A DNA stretch of 64,000 bases from Aselliscus stoliczkanus (GCA_033961575.1 CM066734.1:83784501-83848500); one strand, 5' to 3'. Positions 26,274-39,355 are shown, counted from the stretch's first letter. Notes: generated from the sequence alone by a model not told the origin. Numbers and translations are program-made.

Positions 26274-26954
26274 GATATGGACATTCAGTATGTAGCAGTA
26301 ATTATAATAGACTAGTCGGTACTGGGGAAGAAGCCTATGTTCTTCATTAACAATTTCTAGATAGCTAGGCATTAGTTAATGGATTCATGAAGCAAACTGG
26401 TAAAAGAGTAAGTCATGGTCCAGCTTTGGTGATGGCCCAAAGCCAGGAAGAAGGGCTACTACTACCCTCTTCTACCCCCAATCTCTTTATTTCTTTGAGT
26501 TAGTGATGTCTGTGCAAAAATGGTTATTGGCTTTCACTTTCCCTTCAATGTTGAAAGTGGTGAACTGTTATAAGAATATACCGTGAAGATCACCACCCCC
26601 CGCCAATGTGGTTCACATTTTACTGTCAAACAAGAAAAGCCATCACAAGTTTCAACAAACACAACAAGCCAAAAAAGGAAAAGGGTATTGATGTTTCACT
26701 TTTAGTGGGGCAGCACAAAGAAACAGCCATTTGTCTTTCTGCTCTGCAAACTGACCCGACATACCTCTGGACAACCTGGCTCCAGGGCCTGGCCATCAAA
26801 CACAGACACGTGCGCTTACCCTGGGGTTTGGACATTGGGAAGTGATCCACTGACCTCTCTATCTTTCCGCTATTGGATTACTTTGGAAAATTCCATTCAG
26901 ACCACGTTTATGTTTTCTGTAATAAAAAGGCTGAAGGAAAAGGACTTTAATCAT

Positions 26955-27130
26955 TTGTGTAATTATATGTAGTTACAACATACATATAACTTTTATAACA
27001 ACATAAACAGAACTTTATGTAACTTTTATATAACGTTATAGAAGTATGAATACATATAACTTTATAACCTTTATACTTACACATAACTTTTATATAACAT
27101 TTATAAAAACATACATATAACTTTTGCCAT
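26955..27130. repeat. AT-rich degenerate tandem array
   Basis: Irregular repeats of acatataacttttataac over about 175 bp. Confidence 0.7.
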
Positions 27131-29132
27131 AACTTTCACAGTTGATCTAGAAATTTAAGAATTCCCCTTAAAAATATCACTTATCCCAGTTACACACTAA
27201 CATTGGCTGCTTTTCTATATGTGGTGAGACACGTATTAGTTAGCAAGAAATTTTATCATCATTTTAATAGTTTTATGAAATTGGAGTATAATCTAGGGCG
27301 AAGGTCATGTCTATTTTCCACAGCAAAACTGGCATGTTTTTAAGTTAGAGGTCTTGTCTTTTCTTAATTATATTTAATCATATGATTGGAAAATTGCAAA
27401 ATTCAGGGATTCCCAGTGGGCCTCCTATTTCTTCAACAAGCGAGTTGAAATACTGTTTGGTTGGCAGTCACTCAAAGTGTGTTAAACTTCAGTGTACTTT
27501 ATCATTATTCTTCTAAGACGTTGGAACAAATAAACTTCACCTAATAAACTCCTCTTCCAAGGTTACAACAGTTTTATAATTGCAAGCATTTAAAAAGCCA
27601 GCTTCTGAAATTAATTTTCCTGTAACATGTCAAATACCAAGAAGAAGGAAAAGAAGGAAACTTACTGCTAATATATGGTTATTCCTAGTTATTATGAAGG
27701 GTAGAGAGTGGCTTTTAGTACATTTTACAGTAAGAATGTCTGTTGTTTTTTTTTAAAGAAAAATAATTGCACGGTTCTGAAGCACCTTTACAAATTCATT
27801 GGCACTCAGATAGCTGAACTTTGGTACCTTGGCCTTAGCCTTTTCTTTAATGGGTTCTCATTCGAGCTGAGTAGTTTCCAGTTTTTTTGTTTTTGTCCTT
27901 CATATATGAGGACAGACATACATGTACAGCTTCTGAAATGAAACTACCTGCAAATAATCTGTTTAAATGGGCAAACCATTACTTTATTCCTGAATGCAAG
28001 TGTTGGAAGTATAATCAGTTCCTTAAACAATTAGAGCAATACACTTTAAAGGAATCGTATAGTCACTATTCCAGAGTTTGCTTTATGCTGTTAGCTTTGC
28101 TGATATGACATCATAACAACATTCAAAATTTACTGAACTGAGTGAAATGGATGCTAAACTGAACTGTAAGATAATGCTGATCACTTAGGAATGTGGATTC
28201 TAAGAAACTGGTAGTTTGAGAGTACATTTCAATCACTTTATTGTTAAATCTTGACCTAAAGAGCTGGTGTATTCCAGGAGGTGAGTAATGAATGCTATTC
28301 CATAAATCTAAGCTAGTAAAGATTTATGATTTCTAAATGTACTTTTAAGGCTTGTTCAAAGTCATACTGAAGTCCATTCAGGTTGCCTAAAATATAAACT
28401 ATGGAGAGGAATGAAATACAAAAATTCATCACAAAAGAATGCAGTGGTTTTGCTCCTTTAAAAAAGATATTACACTTACATTGTTTGGACAGTTGAGGAT
28501 GATGGTAGAAAGGAGCCATTGTCACACACTGTATATAATAAGTGAAGCTTAGATTTCTTTTAAGAAATGGATTTCGCAATACAGATTTATGGTAAGTGGT
28601 AGAAAGGACATCTCATTTAGTAAAGATAAGCAAGAAGTGAAGGCTGTATAAAACACTCCCCTTTGCTGAGTTTCTAGTTGGCCGTTGTCATTCATCTTGG
28701 GCTTAAATTCTATGACCAAAGATTCTATCCCTCAACTAATAAAAATACTCTTAGGACCAAAAACAAGGAGTCACTATTCATAGATGACATAATTATATAT
28801 AACCCTGTCTTGGTTTCATATACTATGGAATCTCCTATCTTCTAGAATCTTAATTTGAGCAAGAAATTATAATATCAAGTACAAATATGATTCATATACT
28901 AGTTACCCACAAACATGGTTAGAGATTCTGTGAGCAAGCATGAAAAAATAATACACCTAAAATTAATCAATGAAATAATGGGCTCCATAAAATGATTACT
29001 GTCAAAATAACCCCAATTACCTTATATCGGTTTTGGCAAATCCATAGAATTTTGTGAGTGTGATGTAAAATTGTCATTTCCCTTCCACTTCTATTTCTGT
29101 GGTTCTAATACCACCCAAAGAGAAGAACTAAT

Positions 29133-29246
<114 letters not shown>

Positions 29247-30147
29247 TATTAAGGGTCTTCCATTCTTTTTTGGAATGTTCTGCAACCTCTTTGTAGAAAT
29301 GAACAACATCCAGTTCTGAAGTTTTAAAACTTTTGTGGTGATGTAGGCCTTTTCGCTTGTGAGGAAAACATGTAAAAATCTCCATTGCCTACATTTTTTG
29401 GAATGCAGGGGAAAGGAGGAGGGTCTTAGAACTGAGGGTGAAGTTGGGAATAAGGTTACCATTGAAATGTGGGAGCTTCTTGGCAGGGAGAGGCTTCCTG
29501 AGAGGGGTAATGGAGGGAGACTCTTTGAATGTGGCTAAAATACTTCTGAACCACATGAGTGTTGGGCTTGATGAAAATTCTAAATTTTCTTTGATGCTGT
29601 GGCTGATCTCTTGATCTATTTTTACTCCTGGTGCTGCCAGTGTGTTTTGTCTTCCCTCCTCTGCGGTGTTGAGTGGTCTATAAATAATACCTCATGGAGA
29701 ACTTCCTCTGATCTCTGCCCTTTGTTCTCATCTTTAGTGAGCTAGGTGAGCATTTACCTTTTCTAGGAAAACATTTTTCAATCATTAAACCTTCGGGTGA
29801 AGAATGTAGAAAAACAATTTTTTTAAATTCCACTCTGTCTTTTCAGAAAGTTTGAAGTGAGAGAAACATTTTTCTTTGGGTCATGATGAATAGCAAAATG
29901 CTGATGCTTTGTTTTTTTTAACTAGTATAAGAGTCTATATGTATAATATGTGGGACATAAAAACTGTCAAATGTGTTTTGCCTTTATTTCAATTAAACTT
30001 TTAAAAATTGATATATATTGCTACGTCAAACTGTCTAGGAGTCTTAGAAAGAAGAAGCTATGAAAGAGGGTTGTTTGCTCCAATACTAAAGATGCTAGGA
30101 GATCTGTTATTATCAGAATAGATGTGTTGTTCATTGAGCTTGCATAT

Positions 30148-30257
30148 AATTTTTTTTTTTTTTGAGGGCAGTGTCACTGGCCCTCATATGTTGGACCTGA
30201 ACCGGGGCAGCTGGCTTCCCAAGCCAGCTCTTAACCACCGCACCACTCGGCCGGCCC
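30148..30257 (-). mobile_element. Rhin-1-like SINE
   Basis: Target duplication gagcttgcatat (30136-30147 and 30258-30269). It lies about 0.6 kb before the exon at 30890. Confidence 0.92.
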
Positions 30258-30889
30258 GAGCTTGCATATTTTTAAACACATGTGGAGCCAGTGTTTAAGG
30301 AGGAACATGTGTCAAATGAGAAATATAGGTTAAAGTAAGACATAGCAACACATACTGGCCCTCTTTAGTCATTAAAGGGGAATTATATATTCATTTGTCC
30401 ACTTCACACACTGTTTCTTTCAAATATTTAAGATAAATATTTGTTCATAACTGATATTTCATCTTATATAAACTTTCCTTGTACAGAATTCTCACAGTTG
30501 GTGGCTATTACACATTGTAAGCACTACCTACATGGAGAATTTAGTAATGCATATTTTTTCAACCTTACTTAAAAGATTTAGTTAAATAATCATTCTTCAG
30601 GGTTTCATGGTTACATATAGACAGCTATAAAACCAAAAATACTTTGGTTCCTATTGGTTTGTTTTCTTTCTCTGGAACATTAGGGAAAGGAGAAGTCTAG
30701 TTTTTCTGTTTGGTGTGTTTATAAATATAGGTAATACAGTTAATTATATAAACAAGCTTTTAAAACTCCACAAAAGGAAATGTTGTGGAAGTGCTGGTAG
30801 GGATGGAAATGGAGGGGTTGATGTTGCCATTTCCAAGAAGGTTAAAACACTTCCATTGTAATTGCTGTTTATTAATTTCATGTTCCTAG

Positions 30890-31050
30890 GTGGATTAAGT
30901 TTGAAGAAAAGGTGGAACAGGGTGGGGAGAGATGGAGCAAGCCCCACGTGGCCACATTATCCCTTCACAGCTTATTTGAGCTGAGGACGTGTATGGAGAA
31001 AGGATCCATCATGCTCGACAGGGAAGCTTCTTCTCTCCCACAGTTGGTGG
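30890..31050 (+). CDS. SLC4A4: SLC4A4 common exon, residues 87-139
   Basis: A 161-nt exon. It opens with the last base of Arg86 and continues [20 protein letters not shown], then [20 protein letters not shown] and [10 protein letters not shown]. This is the conserved core of the cytoplasmic Band 3-type N-terminal domain, which dimerises and controls transport in SLC4 proteins. It ends with one base (g) of codon 140 before a consensus gtaagt donor, so the phase matches the next exon. The residues fit SLC4A4 rather than its paralogues: my recollection of SLC4A7, A8 and A10 differs through the [14 protein letters not shown] stretch. Confidence 0.96.
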
Positions 31051-31194
31051 GTAAGTATGTTATTTTAAGTTCCTATCATTTTTTCAGCTTTTCCTACCTA
31101 TCCCCGAGTCTCCATCAATGCAAATGACTTCTAGTGTAAGCAGAGTTGAATATTCTGGAACATTTATTCTTTCTCTCTTTTGATGTTATAAAAC

Positions 31195-31480
31195 TAGTAA
31201 GGTTTATTGCAGAAAATTTGGAAAATTTGGAAAATACAGAAAGATATTGAGAAGAAAATTTAAAAAGTCATCCATTGTACCTCTCTTCAGTCAGTCATTA
31301 TTATTAACATTTTGGCATATTTCCATTCAATTTTGTTTCTCAGTCTTCTTTCTTATGCTTTTTATTTTCTATGTTATTTTATAAAAATTAAAAAATTGGG
31401 ATCGTATTGTATGTGTACATATTTGTATTCATTTTTTTTCACTGATTAGCATAAAATTAATATTTTGAATAAATGTGCCC
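31195..31480 (-). repeat. Old L1M fragment, antisense
   Basis: agaaaatttggaaaatacag and tattaacattttggcatatt are typical of antisense old L1 3' sequence. It begins about 145 bases after the exon. Confidence 0.6.
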
Positions 31481-31504
31481 CACACCCCACTCATCTTTGT
31501 GACA

Positions 31505-31605
31505 TTGGACTGGAAGTCTGGACACTAGATTACTCTTTGACCTTAGAGATTGCACTGACCTCTGGGCCTCAGTTTTGTCATCTGTAAAATAGGGTTTAAA
31601 TTCTC
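31505..31605 (+). repeat. MIR fragment
   Basis: ctgggcctcagttttgtcat ctgtaaaatagggttt. Confidence 0.65.
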
Positions 31606-33194
31606 TACAGGAAGGAAAATAGTCTAGTTCCTGGGTTAGGGCTGATTTTGTAGATGGAAGTCAAGCTCCCTTAACTGTTTGTAGAGAAAAGCTATGTGGG
31701 GGCAAGTAGCCAACAGAACATGGGTTAGTCACTGAGTCAGGTCACGTTGATTCTGAGTATCATTTGTACAGCCACCTCCAAGTCACTGAACCTCATGGTG
31801 CAGGGCGACTTTGGCATCTTTTGCAGTTAGTATTGTGTAGTGCATGTTAACTCACCATGTCGAACACCTTGGGCACACATAGCTACATTCCAAAGAGTAG
31901 TAATTGTTTTCATTTTCTAGCAAGGGCCTGGTCTAAGCTGCCGTATTACCATTCAGATCTAGGTGCGCTCACCGACAGCACAGATATGTTGTTCGTTGAG
32001 CACACCCTGAATAACAGGGGCAGTCACTCTGCTTGTTACTCCTCGGAAAATTCCATAACCAGGTGATCATGGGACCTGTTTGGATGACTGCACTTTCCCA
32101 AGGGGTCTGTAGGGTGCCTACCTCGGGATTGTGGAGACTTGGATATAGATCATGGCTCTGCAGAAAGTGAGCAGTGTAAAGCTGCTGTGTAATTTCAGAT
32201 TTACTGCAAAATTTCGTTGACTGTCTGTAGACAAAAGGATTGTCTATGGCATCTGTGTGTTTATAGAAAATGGGAAGGCTCTATAGCATTTGTACTGAAA
32301 GAAAAGATTAATATTCAAATGAGGCATATATCTAGCTGATGTATATGTATTCAGTTCTTCAGAGAGCTTGTTAGTTAAGATTTCTTAAGCAGCCCCACAC
32401 TTTTCATGCATCTGAAGTCCTTAAGGTGCAAATGGGGAAGAGAGAAAGACAGAATTGATTAGTTCATGCATTTATTCGGCAGCAGAGTGTAAGCTTCTAC
32501 AATGTGCCAGAAACTGTTCCAGGCTATTCTACCACTTTGTAAGTGGGGTAAATTACAAATCCATATCCACATAGGTAGTTAGAAGATAATGTAGGAAATA
32601 CTATGTAGAATTTTTCATATTTGATGAGGCAGGTAAGGCTGAAATGGACAGTTGATATATGAAGAGAGAGCTTGGATTACTGTACCAAGGGAAGGTGGAG
32701 CCCATCTACAAAGACAGAAGCAAATGGAAGGAGTGGCTTTCTGGGTGGTTTGTTCCACTGACTTTTTTTCATTTGGTAAAGGCTGTTATCTAGATAGATT
32801 GTTATCTAAAAAATACCATGGTTAGAAAATACCAATCCAGTTTTTGAGTGAGAATTGCGATTACTGTATTCTTAGACATTAAGAACTAACCTGGAACAAA
32901 GATGTCTGAAATCAGACAAGTAGAGAAAAATACATCAGATGCACAAATGCAGGGCAAAATGAAAATTAAATTTGTGACCTGGTAATGTACAGGCAATCTA
33001 GGGGGAGAATAATATGTGTTGTGGTTTAAAGGTCACCAGAAAGGTGCCTATTAAAAAAAAAAAAAAAGGCCATAGGCGATTGTTACTCCCATAAATTCCA
33101 CCATTTTGGAGATTCATTTCACTGAGCCCAGGGTTTGTCCTATTAAAATACACAGTCTGTCCAACAGAGGTCATAGATGAATTCCGTGAGATGC

Positions 33195-33390
33195 AGAGTG
33201 GTGTTGTAGAAAATACGGTGGATTTAAAATTGGAGGGGGTTTAATTAATGTCTACCCCTACTAGCATGTATTACTATGGGATGGACAAGGCCATTACTTA
33301 ACTCTGTAACAGTTTCAGGCTACTCATCTGTAAAAGCTGGATGAAAGTGGACCTGTCAGGATTGTTGTGAGAATTAAATGAGGAGGCGAT
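33195..33390 (+). repeat. MIR
   Basis: ggctactcatctgtaaaagc, then ggattgttgtgagaattaaa, in MIR order. Confidence 0.65.
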
Positions 33391-33404
33391 TAGGTGTTAT
33401 TCTT

Positions 33405-33517
33405 TTTTTTTTTTTTTTTTTTGAGGGCAGTGTCACTGGCCCTCATATGTGGGCCACGAACCAGGGCCGCTGGCTTCCCAAGCCAGTGCTTAATCACCGC
33501 GCCACTCGGCCGGCCCA
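33405..33517 (-). mobile_element. Rhin-1-like SINE (left of an inverted pair)
   Basis: Target duplication aggtgttattctt (33392-33404 and 33518-33530). Confidence 0.93.
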
Positions 33518-33756
33518 AGGTGTTATTCTTACATACTTACATGACTATCCCAGTATATATGAATTTATGCGCATCTTTCTGTATGTCACCCAGAAGAGGG
33601 CTGAGTGTAGACGCAGTCAGATAGAAAGATGCTCAGGCAATTCATGAGCAGGAGAAAAGTTTTCGAAAGGTGTAGTGGATGGAACTGGAAACAGTTTAAC
33701 AGCTTCTTTGCTTTGCCTGGAGCTGGTCTAACAAGGGTGACAAAAGTTAAGTTGTA

Positions 33757-33867
33757 GGGCTGGCCGAGTGGCGCGGTGGTTAAGCGCTGGCCTGGGAAGC
33801 CAGTAACCCCGGTTCGGGTCCCACATATGAGAGCCAGTGACACTGCCCTCAAAAAAAAAAAAAAAAA
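33757..33867 (+). mobile_element. Rhin-1-like SINE (right of an inverted pair)
   Basis: Sense copy with a pure A tail of about 17. It is in opposite orientation to the copy 240 bases upstream. Confidence 0.92.
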
Positions 33868-35089
33868 TTAAGTTAAATATATACTTGGACTTCTCTGTAA
33901 AATGTCTTTGGGTTCTTCATCACCAGAAAGATCTATCTTTTGGAACTTCAGGTCCTTAGCAAATAACTGACCTTTTACATGCAGTAGAAGACAGAGTCCC
34001 ACATTATATTGGAGACACATTAGTCAATGGCCACAGGGAGAGGTTCTGCTATTTATTACCTATAAGAAAGGGTCTCCAAGCATATTCTGTGTTCTCACTT
34101 TAATTTTCCATTACTTGTTATTATTAGCTGTGAACTTTTTCTGTAACCTCCATGCATTTACTTTAAAAATTGTCATTAAATTTTAAAATTAGACACTACT
34201 AGGTCACTTAGAGGTATCATCACCCAGTAATATGTTTGCTCTACAGTCTCTGGGGCCACCAGGAGAGAGTCAGTGCTGTCATTCTGGAGTTGATAATACA
34301 GAAAAACAATTTAGAGGCAAATGAAGAGGGCAAAAGGGAAAAAAATCACAAGCAAAAGAAAAAGGGACCAGATTTGAAGGAGTGCAAAGAGAAGAATGTG
34401 TCTGAGAGAGTGCGACTGGCTGAGAAGAACTACTTGAAAGTCCTCTGAAAGAATCTAAACCTCACAGTGGGTTAGAAAACATGAAGGAAAAGCAAAGCCC
34501 TTATTTCATTTTAAATGATAGAAGATGGCACCATAACTTGGAGTGATTGTCATTATTTAGTTATCAAAAAATTCTTTTTTAGGAGAGGATGAAGGTTTTG
34601 TCTTGAATTGTGCTGGTAATTCAGAGTTGAGAATTACGTACAGCTAAATCTTAAGATACATCTCTCAACTCCCATTTTATTTGAACAAATGAGAAGAAAG
34701 TAATAAGAAGTGTAATTATATTAAACAAACAATAGCAAGGTCTTTAAAGTCATTTTCATAGACAATTTTAGTAGCTTTATTATTACTATCATCATTATAA
34801 TTCTACATTTAAAGAGTGCCATTTACATGTAGCCAACTACATTGGAATTTTCCTCCCCATCTAAGTTAAAAAAGTTATTATATAAGCCATTTCAGGTATT
34901 TAATAATGATAGGAAATAGATTAGGAAAATGTAGCTCTATTTTTGGAGTTCTCATTTTTATATTTAAAGGCGTTCCTGAGCTGTGGCTGTTGGCAACTGT
35001 GTTAGTCAAGTTATTTCTTGCTTTTTACACCTTTTATATTTTCAAAATGGTAATATGTTTATTTTTTATCACAGATCTATGTTCATTTT

Positions 35090-36180
35090 AAAATAAGTCA
35101 GGAAAATATAACACAAAAATCAGAATACCACAAATCTGATTTTTTAGAACTATCCTCCCAGCAGTTTTTCTGTACATCTGTTTACACATATGAAATTTAT
35201 TTTACAAAATGGGATCATACTATAGCACTTTAATCTGCCCTTTTAAATTTAAAGACATAATATGAATTATCTTTCCATGTCATTAAATATAAATATTATA
35301 AAATATTTAATAATCTATTACTGGGCATTTAAGTTGCCTTCAAGTTTTTACTATAAAGAAAAGAAATGAGCATTTGTATGATGATTCTGTGAAACTGCTG
35401 ATTTCTTTAATACAGATTTTTTTTTTTTTTTTAAGATTTTATTGGGGAATTGGCGGAGGGGAACAGCGTTGGGGAATCGGGGAAGGGGAACAGACAAGTT
35501 GCTGTCTTTTTGTTCTTCAGTCTAGTTGTGGAGGATGTTGCTTCACTGTTGGTATCGTCATTGCGCTCTTCCCGGATGAGGCAGATCGGTCGCTGGCCTC
35601 TGGATGTCGCTCACCGCGGCTATTGGCAGCTCACTCTTCACTGCCAGCCACTCACGCTGGCTGCGGGCCACTTACTGTAGCCTACGGCAGCACACTGCAG
35701 CAGGGGCTGCAGCCCACACCATCACCGGGGCTCGCACAGCCCAGCTCCAGGTGGAGCTGTTGTTAGCTGTAGAGGGCAGTGTCACCGGCCCTCATGTGGG
35801 ATCCGAACCGGGGCCGCTGGCATCCCAAAACCAGCGCTTAACCAATGCGCCACTCGGCCGGCCCCATTAATACAGATTTCTAATGGTGAGATATGCAGAG
35901 AGTTTGAACATATTGAAGGGTTTTGTTATGTGGTTGCCAAGTGGCCTTCAGGAAAGATTGTGCTCCTTTCTGCTGTCCTCAGAAGTACATGGATTGCCTG
36001 TTGCACATGTCCTTCACATCGCTGGGGATTAGTCTCTTAATTTTTGTCACTTTGTAGATTAACAGATATCTCATAATTGGTTATATTTGCATAAATTTGT
36101 TTAAATTGCCTGTTAGCCTTGAAGTTGAATATATCTTGGGTCTTTGCATTTCTTTTAAGAATGTTTGTCACCTTTGGCCT
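35090..36180 (-). repeat. Old L1M fragment, antisense, split by composite SINE
   Basis: tttacaaaatgggatcatac, tctattactgggcatttaag, tgccaagtggccttcaggaa and gttaaattgcctgtt-type phrases are antisense L1. The SINE at 35420-35866 interrupts it. Confidence 0.6.
35420..35866 (-). mobile_element. Composite SINE, 447 bp
   Basis: Perfect 13-bp target duplication ttaatacagattt (35407-35419 and 35867-35879). In its own sense it starts with a Rhin-1-like tRNA head, continues with a CpG-rich middle, and ends with the other SINE class's tail (ccccaataaaatctt plus A-run in sense). The 130-codon open frame here is repeat-derived. Confidence 0.85.
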
Positions 36181-36329
36181 TTTTTCTGTTGCATGGCCAT
36201 CTTTCTGTTGGTTTGCATAAATTCTGCATATACCACTTTTTTTTTGAGTCCAGAACTTCCTTTTTAAATTAAGAAAAATAGTGTGTGGTATGGAAAAAGA
36301 TCTAAATGACGAATCAGAAAACCTACTTT

Positions 36330-36460
36330 TATTTGGGACGTTTTGCCTTTAATTACTCTATGTCTGTGAGCAAGTCTCCTGTCTTGCCCTCTGCTTCCTC
36401 ATTTGTATAACAAGACCTTGAACTTGATAAGCTCCTGGAGGTTCCTTTCAGCTCTGCTAT
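36330..36460 (+). repeat. MIR fragment
   Basis: gtctgtgagcaagtctcctg, then gcttcctcatttgtataaca. Confidence 0.6.
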
Positions 36461-38369
36461 CATCTAGAGTTGGCACATCCCCAAGTGGTGGCGTCTATGG
36501 GATTTTGAACACTGAAGGCTTAATTTCAGTGTAGCTGTGAAATGTTACTGCCCCCTGACTTTCCTTGAAATATTTTGTAGTTTATATGTAAAGAGATCCC
36601 TGCAATGTGGGCCATTTTTATGGAAACTTAATGAAGGGCATCAGCCACACAGATGTTTTAACCTGTTCTAACTGGTGATTTCCAGGCACAGAGGGCCAGC
36701 TGTGCATATATGTGGATTGGTTTGAGATTATAAGGGAGAGGAAAAACAGAGGAAGGCTCTGCCAGGAAGGGTAGATAAGAAACACTTTAATCCACAACAC
36801 TGAAATTAGAGTAGGAGTTTGGTAACACAGCAGATATGCTGGGGCTGTTTATTTTTGTGGTTCTTCTGTAAAGTGAAGTCTCCACAGTGTACAACACTTA
36901 AAGGGAACATAGAGGCGTTGTGTCAGTAGCACCTAATTATTTTACTGTGGAACAGAGGGTTAATTGTAATTACAGGATCAGTTAAAAATACTCAGAGCTA
37001 AAGGCCACTGTCAAACCAAAACATTCCTATGGGAGAAACTCTTCCTGCCTTGCCCGGGCTCCCGACTGAGTGGTCCAGCATTAAGTGACATTTATGGCAT
37101 CTGTGTAAGGCATGTGATAGAAAACCCTGGATTCAGTCTCTGGTTCCCAAATAGTTGATTGCGCACTGTGTAAATTGTTAGTTTCTAGCCGTGACACGTG
37201 AGGCCAGCTCTGTGAGTGCGCACTTTATCAGAATGAACTTCTGATGCCCAAGCTAAGCCTCTTGAGTATTTGTAAATTCTCTTTACAAAAGGATGGGAAT
37301 GCTTGAGAGATGCTGTGATCCTACCAGCACCTATCAATTTTCTTGTCAGACTTTCAAAAAAGGAGAGCTTTTGTTTTCTTCTCCACTTTTGTACACTGAG
37401 AGCTTTGCTCAAGAGGAAAATATTGACCTGCTAGATGCACCCATACGCCTGAACAAGCAGGCACGGGATGCACTGTGCGGGTTCTGTGCAGGGCACAAAA
37501 GCTCTCCCTGTGTACAGTGAGGGAGTACCCTGCCATTACCTATTCTGCACAGATTCTGTGGTATTTTGTCCTGAGCCCTGTTTTGAGCAGAGGAAATGTC
37601 GACCTGTGATGTGACTGTAGGGCAGGGTGCACCAAGCTACATTTATGCCGTACTGCTGATATGCAGACTTGGAGAAAGAGGATTTCTTATTTTCTATTAG
37701 AGTAAAACTTTTCCTTCAGCAGAGCCACCCATGGAGCAATTTCTATGAAACACAGTCATCTTTTCTAGTTAAAATCATCCTTTAAAAAAGAGCTAATAAA
37801 AATGTTCATTTTTTTATAGTAAGATTAAGATATTAAAATTTTTAGAAAATTCTGGTCAGGTTATACTTTAAAATGACTAGTGGTGTATATTAGAAAGGCT
37901 TTAGCTGGATCTAAACAAGAATAATCCTCCCTTCTTAGAAAAGACTAAGACATAATTTTGTAGTTTAATCTTTCTTTCATTGGATTAATTTGTGTTTAAA
38001 TAACCCGATATAGGGAAAGGTACTGTTTTCCTTTCGTGGTCCTATTATAAAGAAAAAAACATTACAGAAGAATTTGGGGAAATAGATTTAAAAAAATCCG
38101 TAATGTCACTACTTTAAATATTACATATTCTCAAGTTTTTTTCATATCATTTATATTTCTGGCATACTTGCTATAGCCTACATGAAATTTTCTAAGTTTA
38201 CTTTTTTTTCTTAATTGAAAAATGTAAATTACTGACTTATTGTATTACTCATAAAAGAATGTGATTCATGTGAATTCAGTATTAACTGGATTTGGGAAAA
38301 ATGAACAAGACAATTTTTCTCCAAAACTATAATTACTGTAATATTTATAACTCATTAATTAATGTCAGT

Positions 38370-38425
38370 GTCCCTGTTTTTAATTAATTAAATTAATTAA
38401 ATTAATTAATTTATTTAATTAATGT
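38370..38425. repeat. (TTAA)n/(AATT)n low-complexity run
   Basis: taattaattaaattaattaa repeated; it lies 140 bases upstream of the 38564 exon. Confidence 0.9.
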
Positions 38426-38563
38426 CAGTTTCCCTTCATGTAAAGTGGGAAGTTGGAAATTTGGAAAATAGTACATTGATATTAAATCTGATGACATTTA
38501 TAAAGTTCCAGTAAAAAAAATAACTTTGTGGTCTTCTGACTGAGTGTTTTGTTTTTGTATCAG

Positions 38564-38743
38564 AGATGATTGTTGACCATCAGATTGAGACTGGCCTTTT
38601 GAAACCTGACCTTAAGGATAAGGTGACCTATACTTTGCTCCGGAAGCACCGGCATCAAACCAAGAAATCCAACCTCCGATCCCTGGCTGACATTGGGAAG
38701 ACAGTCTCCAGCGCAAGTAGGATGTTTACGAACCCTGATAATG
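38564..38743 (+). CDS. SLC4A4: SLC4A4 common exon, residues 140-199, with alternative 3' end
   Basis: A 180-nt exon. Its first two bases (ag) complete Glu140. It continues [20 protein letters not shown], then [20 protein letters not shown], then [16 protein letters not shown], and ends with the first base of a Gly codon. It is part of the cytoplasmic N-terminal domain, in a basic, regulatory stretch. The donor atg|gtaatg is weak at +5. A second possible donor, gcaa|gtagga at 38717, would remove exactly RMFTNPDNG in frame, matching the nine-residue deletion that defines NBCe1-D/E. The next standard exon (beginning SPAMTHRN in human) is not in this window. Confidence 0.96.
38717..38718 (+). promoter_or_regulatory. 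SLC4A4: Alternative 5' splice site (NBCe1-D/E type)
   Basis: This is the GT of gcaa|gtagga. An exon ending at 38716 is 27 nt shorter and keeps the same phase (a single base, a, is carried over). The lost residues are exactly RMFTNPDNG. NBCe1-D and -E are known to lack the equivalent nine residues. Confidence 0.75.
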
Positions 38744-39237
38744 GTAATGCAGGGGCCGATAGGCTGCTGCTCTCTGTACCAGTCTCACTCGCTTTTATTC
38801 ATCCCTTGTCATCTTTTTTTTAAAAAATCCCTCTCCATATTTCTTCTTTTCTCAAATTCATATGCCACAGCGATTTCATAATGACACTTTTTATCCAGTT
38901 GGACAGGTTTGCAGTCCTGTTGGAAAGATTTCAGTGATTATCGTAGGCTGCAAATGCCAAGATGCCTTTCTTGCTCCATATACCTCTACTCTGATTGACT
39001 GAGAAGGCTTGGTAATAATTCTGCGATGAAGTAACTGAATATTTTAGATGAATCAGCAAACTTGTAGATTATTAAGTACATCAAAGAATATACTTTCAAC
39101 ATGGCAGTTTGTCATAATTAAGAGGACAGACTAAAATATAAATGCTCTGAAATCTCTTATCATGAAGTATTTGCTTGATTTGATATGTGACCTTGTGTCC
39201 AGCTTATAAATGATCATTCATCAAAATAAGGCTCATT

Positions 39238-39355
39238 GGGCTGGCCGAGTGGCGCAGTGGTTAAGCACTGGCTTGGGAAGCCAGCGGCCCCGGTTCAGTC
39301 CCACATGTGAGGGCCAGTGACACTGCCCTCAAAAACAAAACAAAACAAAAACAAA
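39238..39355 (+). mobile_element. Rhin-1-like SINE
   Basis: Target duplication aaaataaggctca (39223-39235 and 39356-39368). The tail is an (AAAAC)n type. Confidence 0.93.

Larger units (their letters stand above)
31051..38563 (+). other. SLC4A4: SLC4A4 intron, 7.5 kb
   Basis: Donor gtaagt; acceptor tgttttgtttttgtatcag. It holds an antisense L1M fragment, MIRs, an inverted pair of SINEs and a 447-bp composite SINE. The stretch 36.5-38.5 kb has no repeat that I recognise and no exon. Confidence 0.9.

Noticed and set aside
33757..33830. tRNA gene
   Set aside because: The tRNA-like head is part of a SINE with A-tail and target duplication, as in all other copies.
34236..34448. Lysine-rich frame (KREKNHKQKKKGPDLKECKE)
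   Set aside because: It briefly resembled the basic NBCe1-B N-terminus, but the order does not match, it lies downstream of common exons, and A-rich sequence gives such frames by chance.
35374..35870. Open frames of 76-130 codons
   Set aside because: They lie in the composite SINE.
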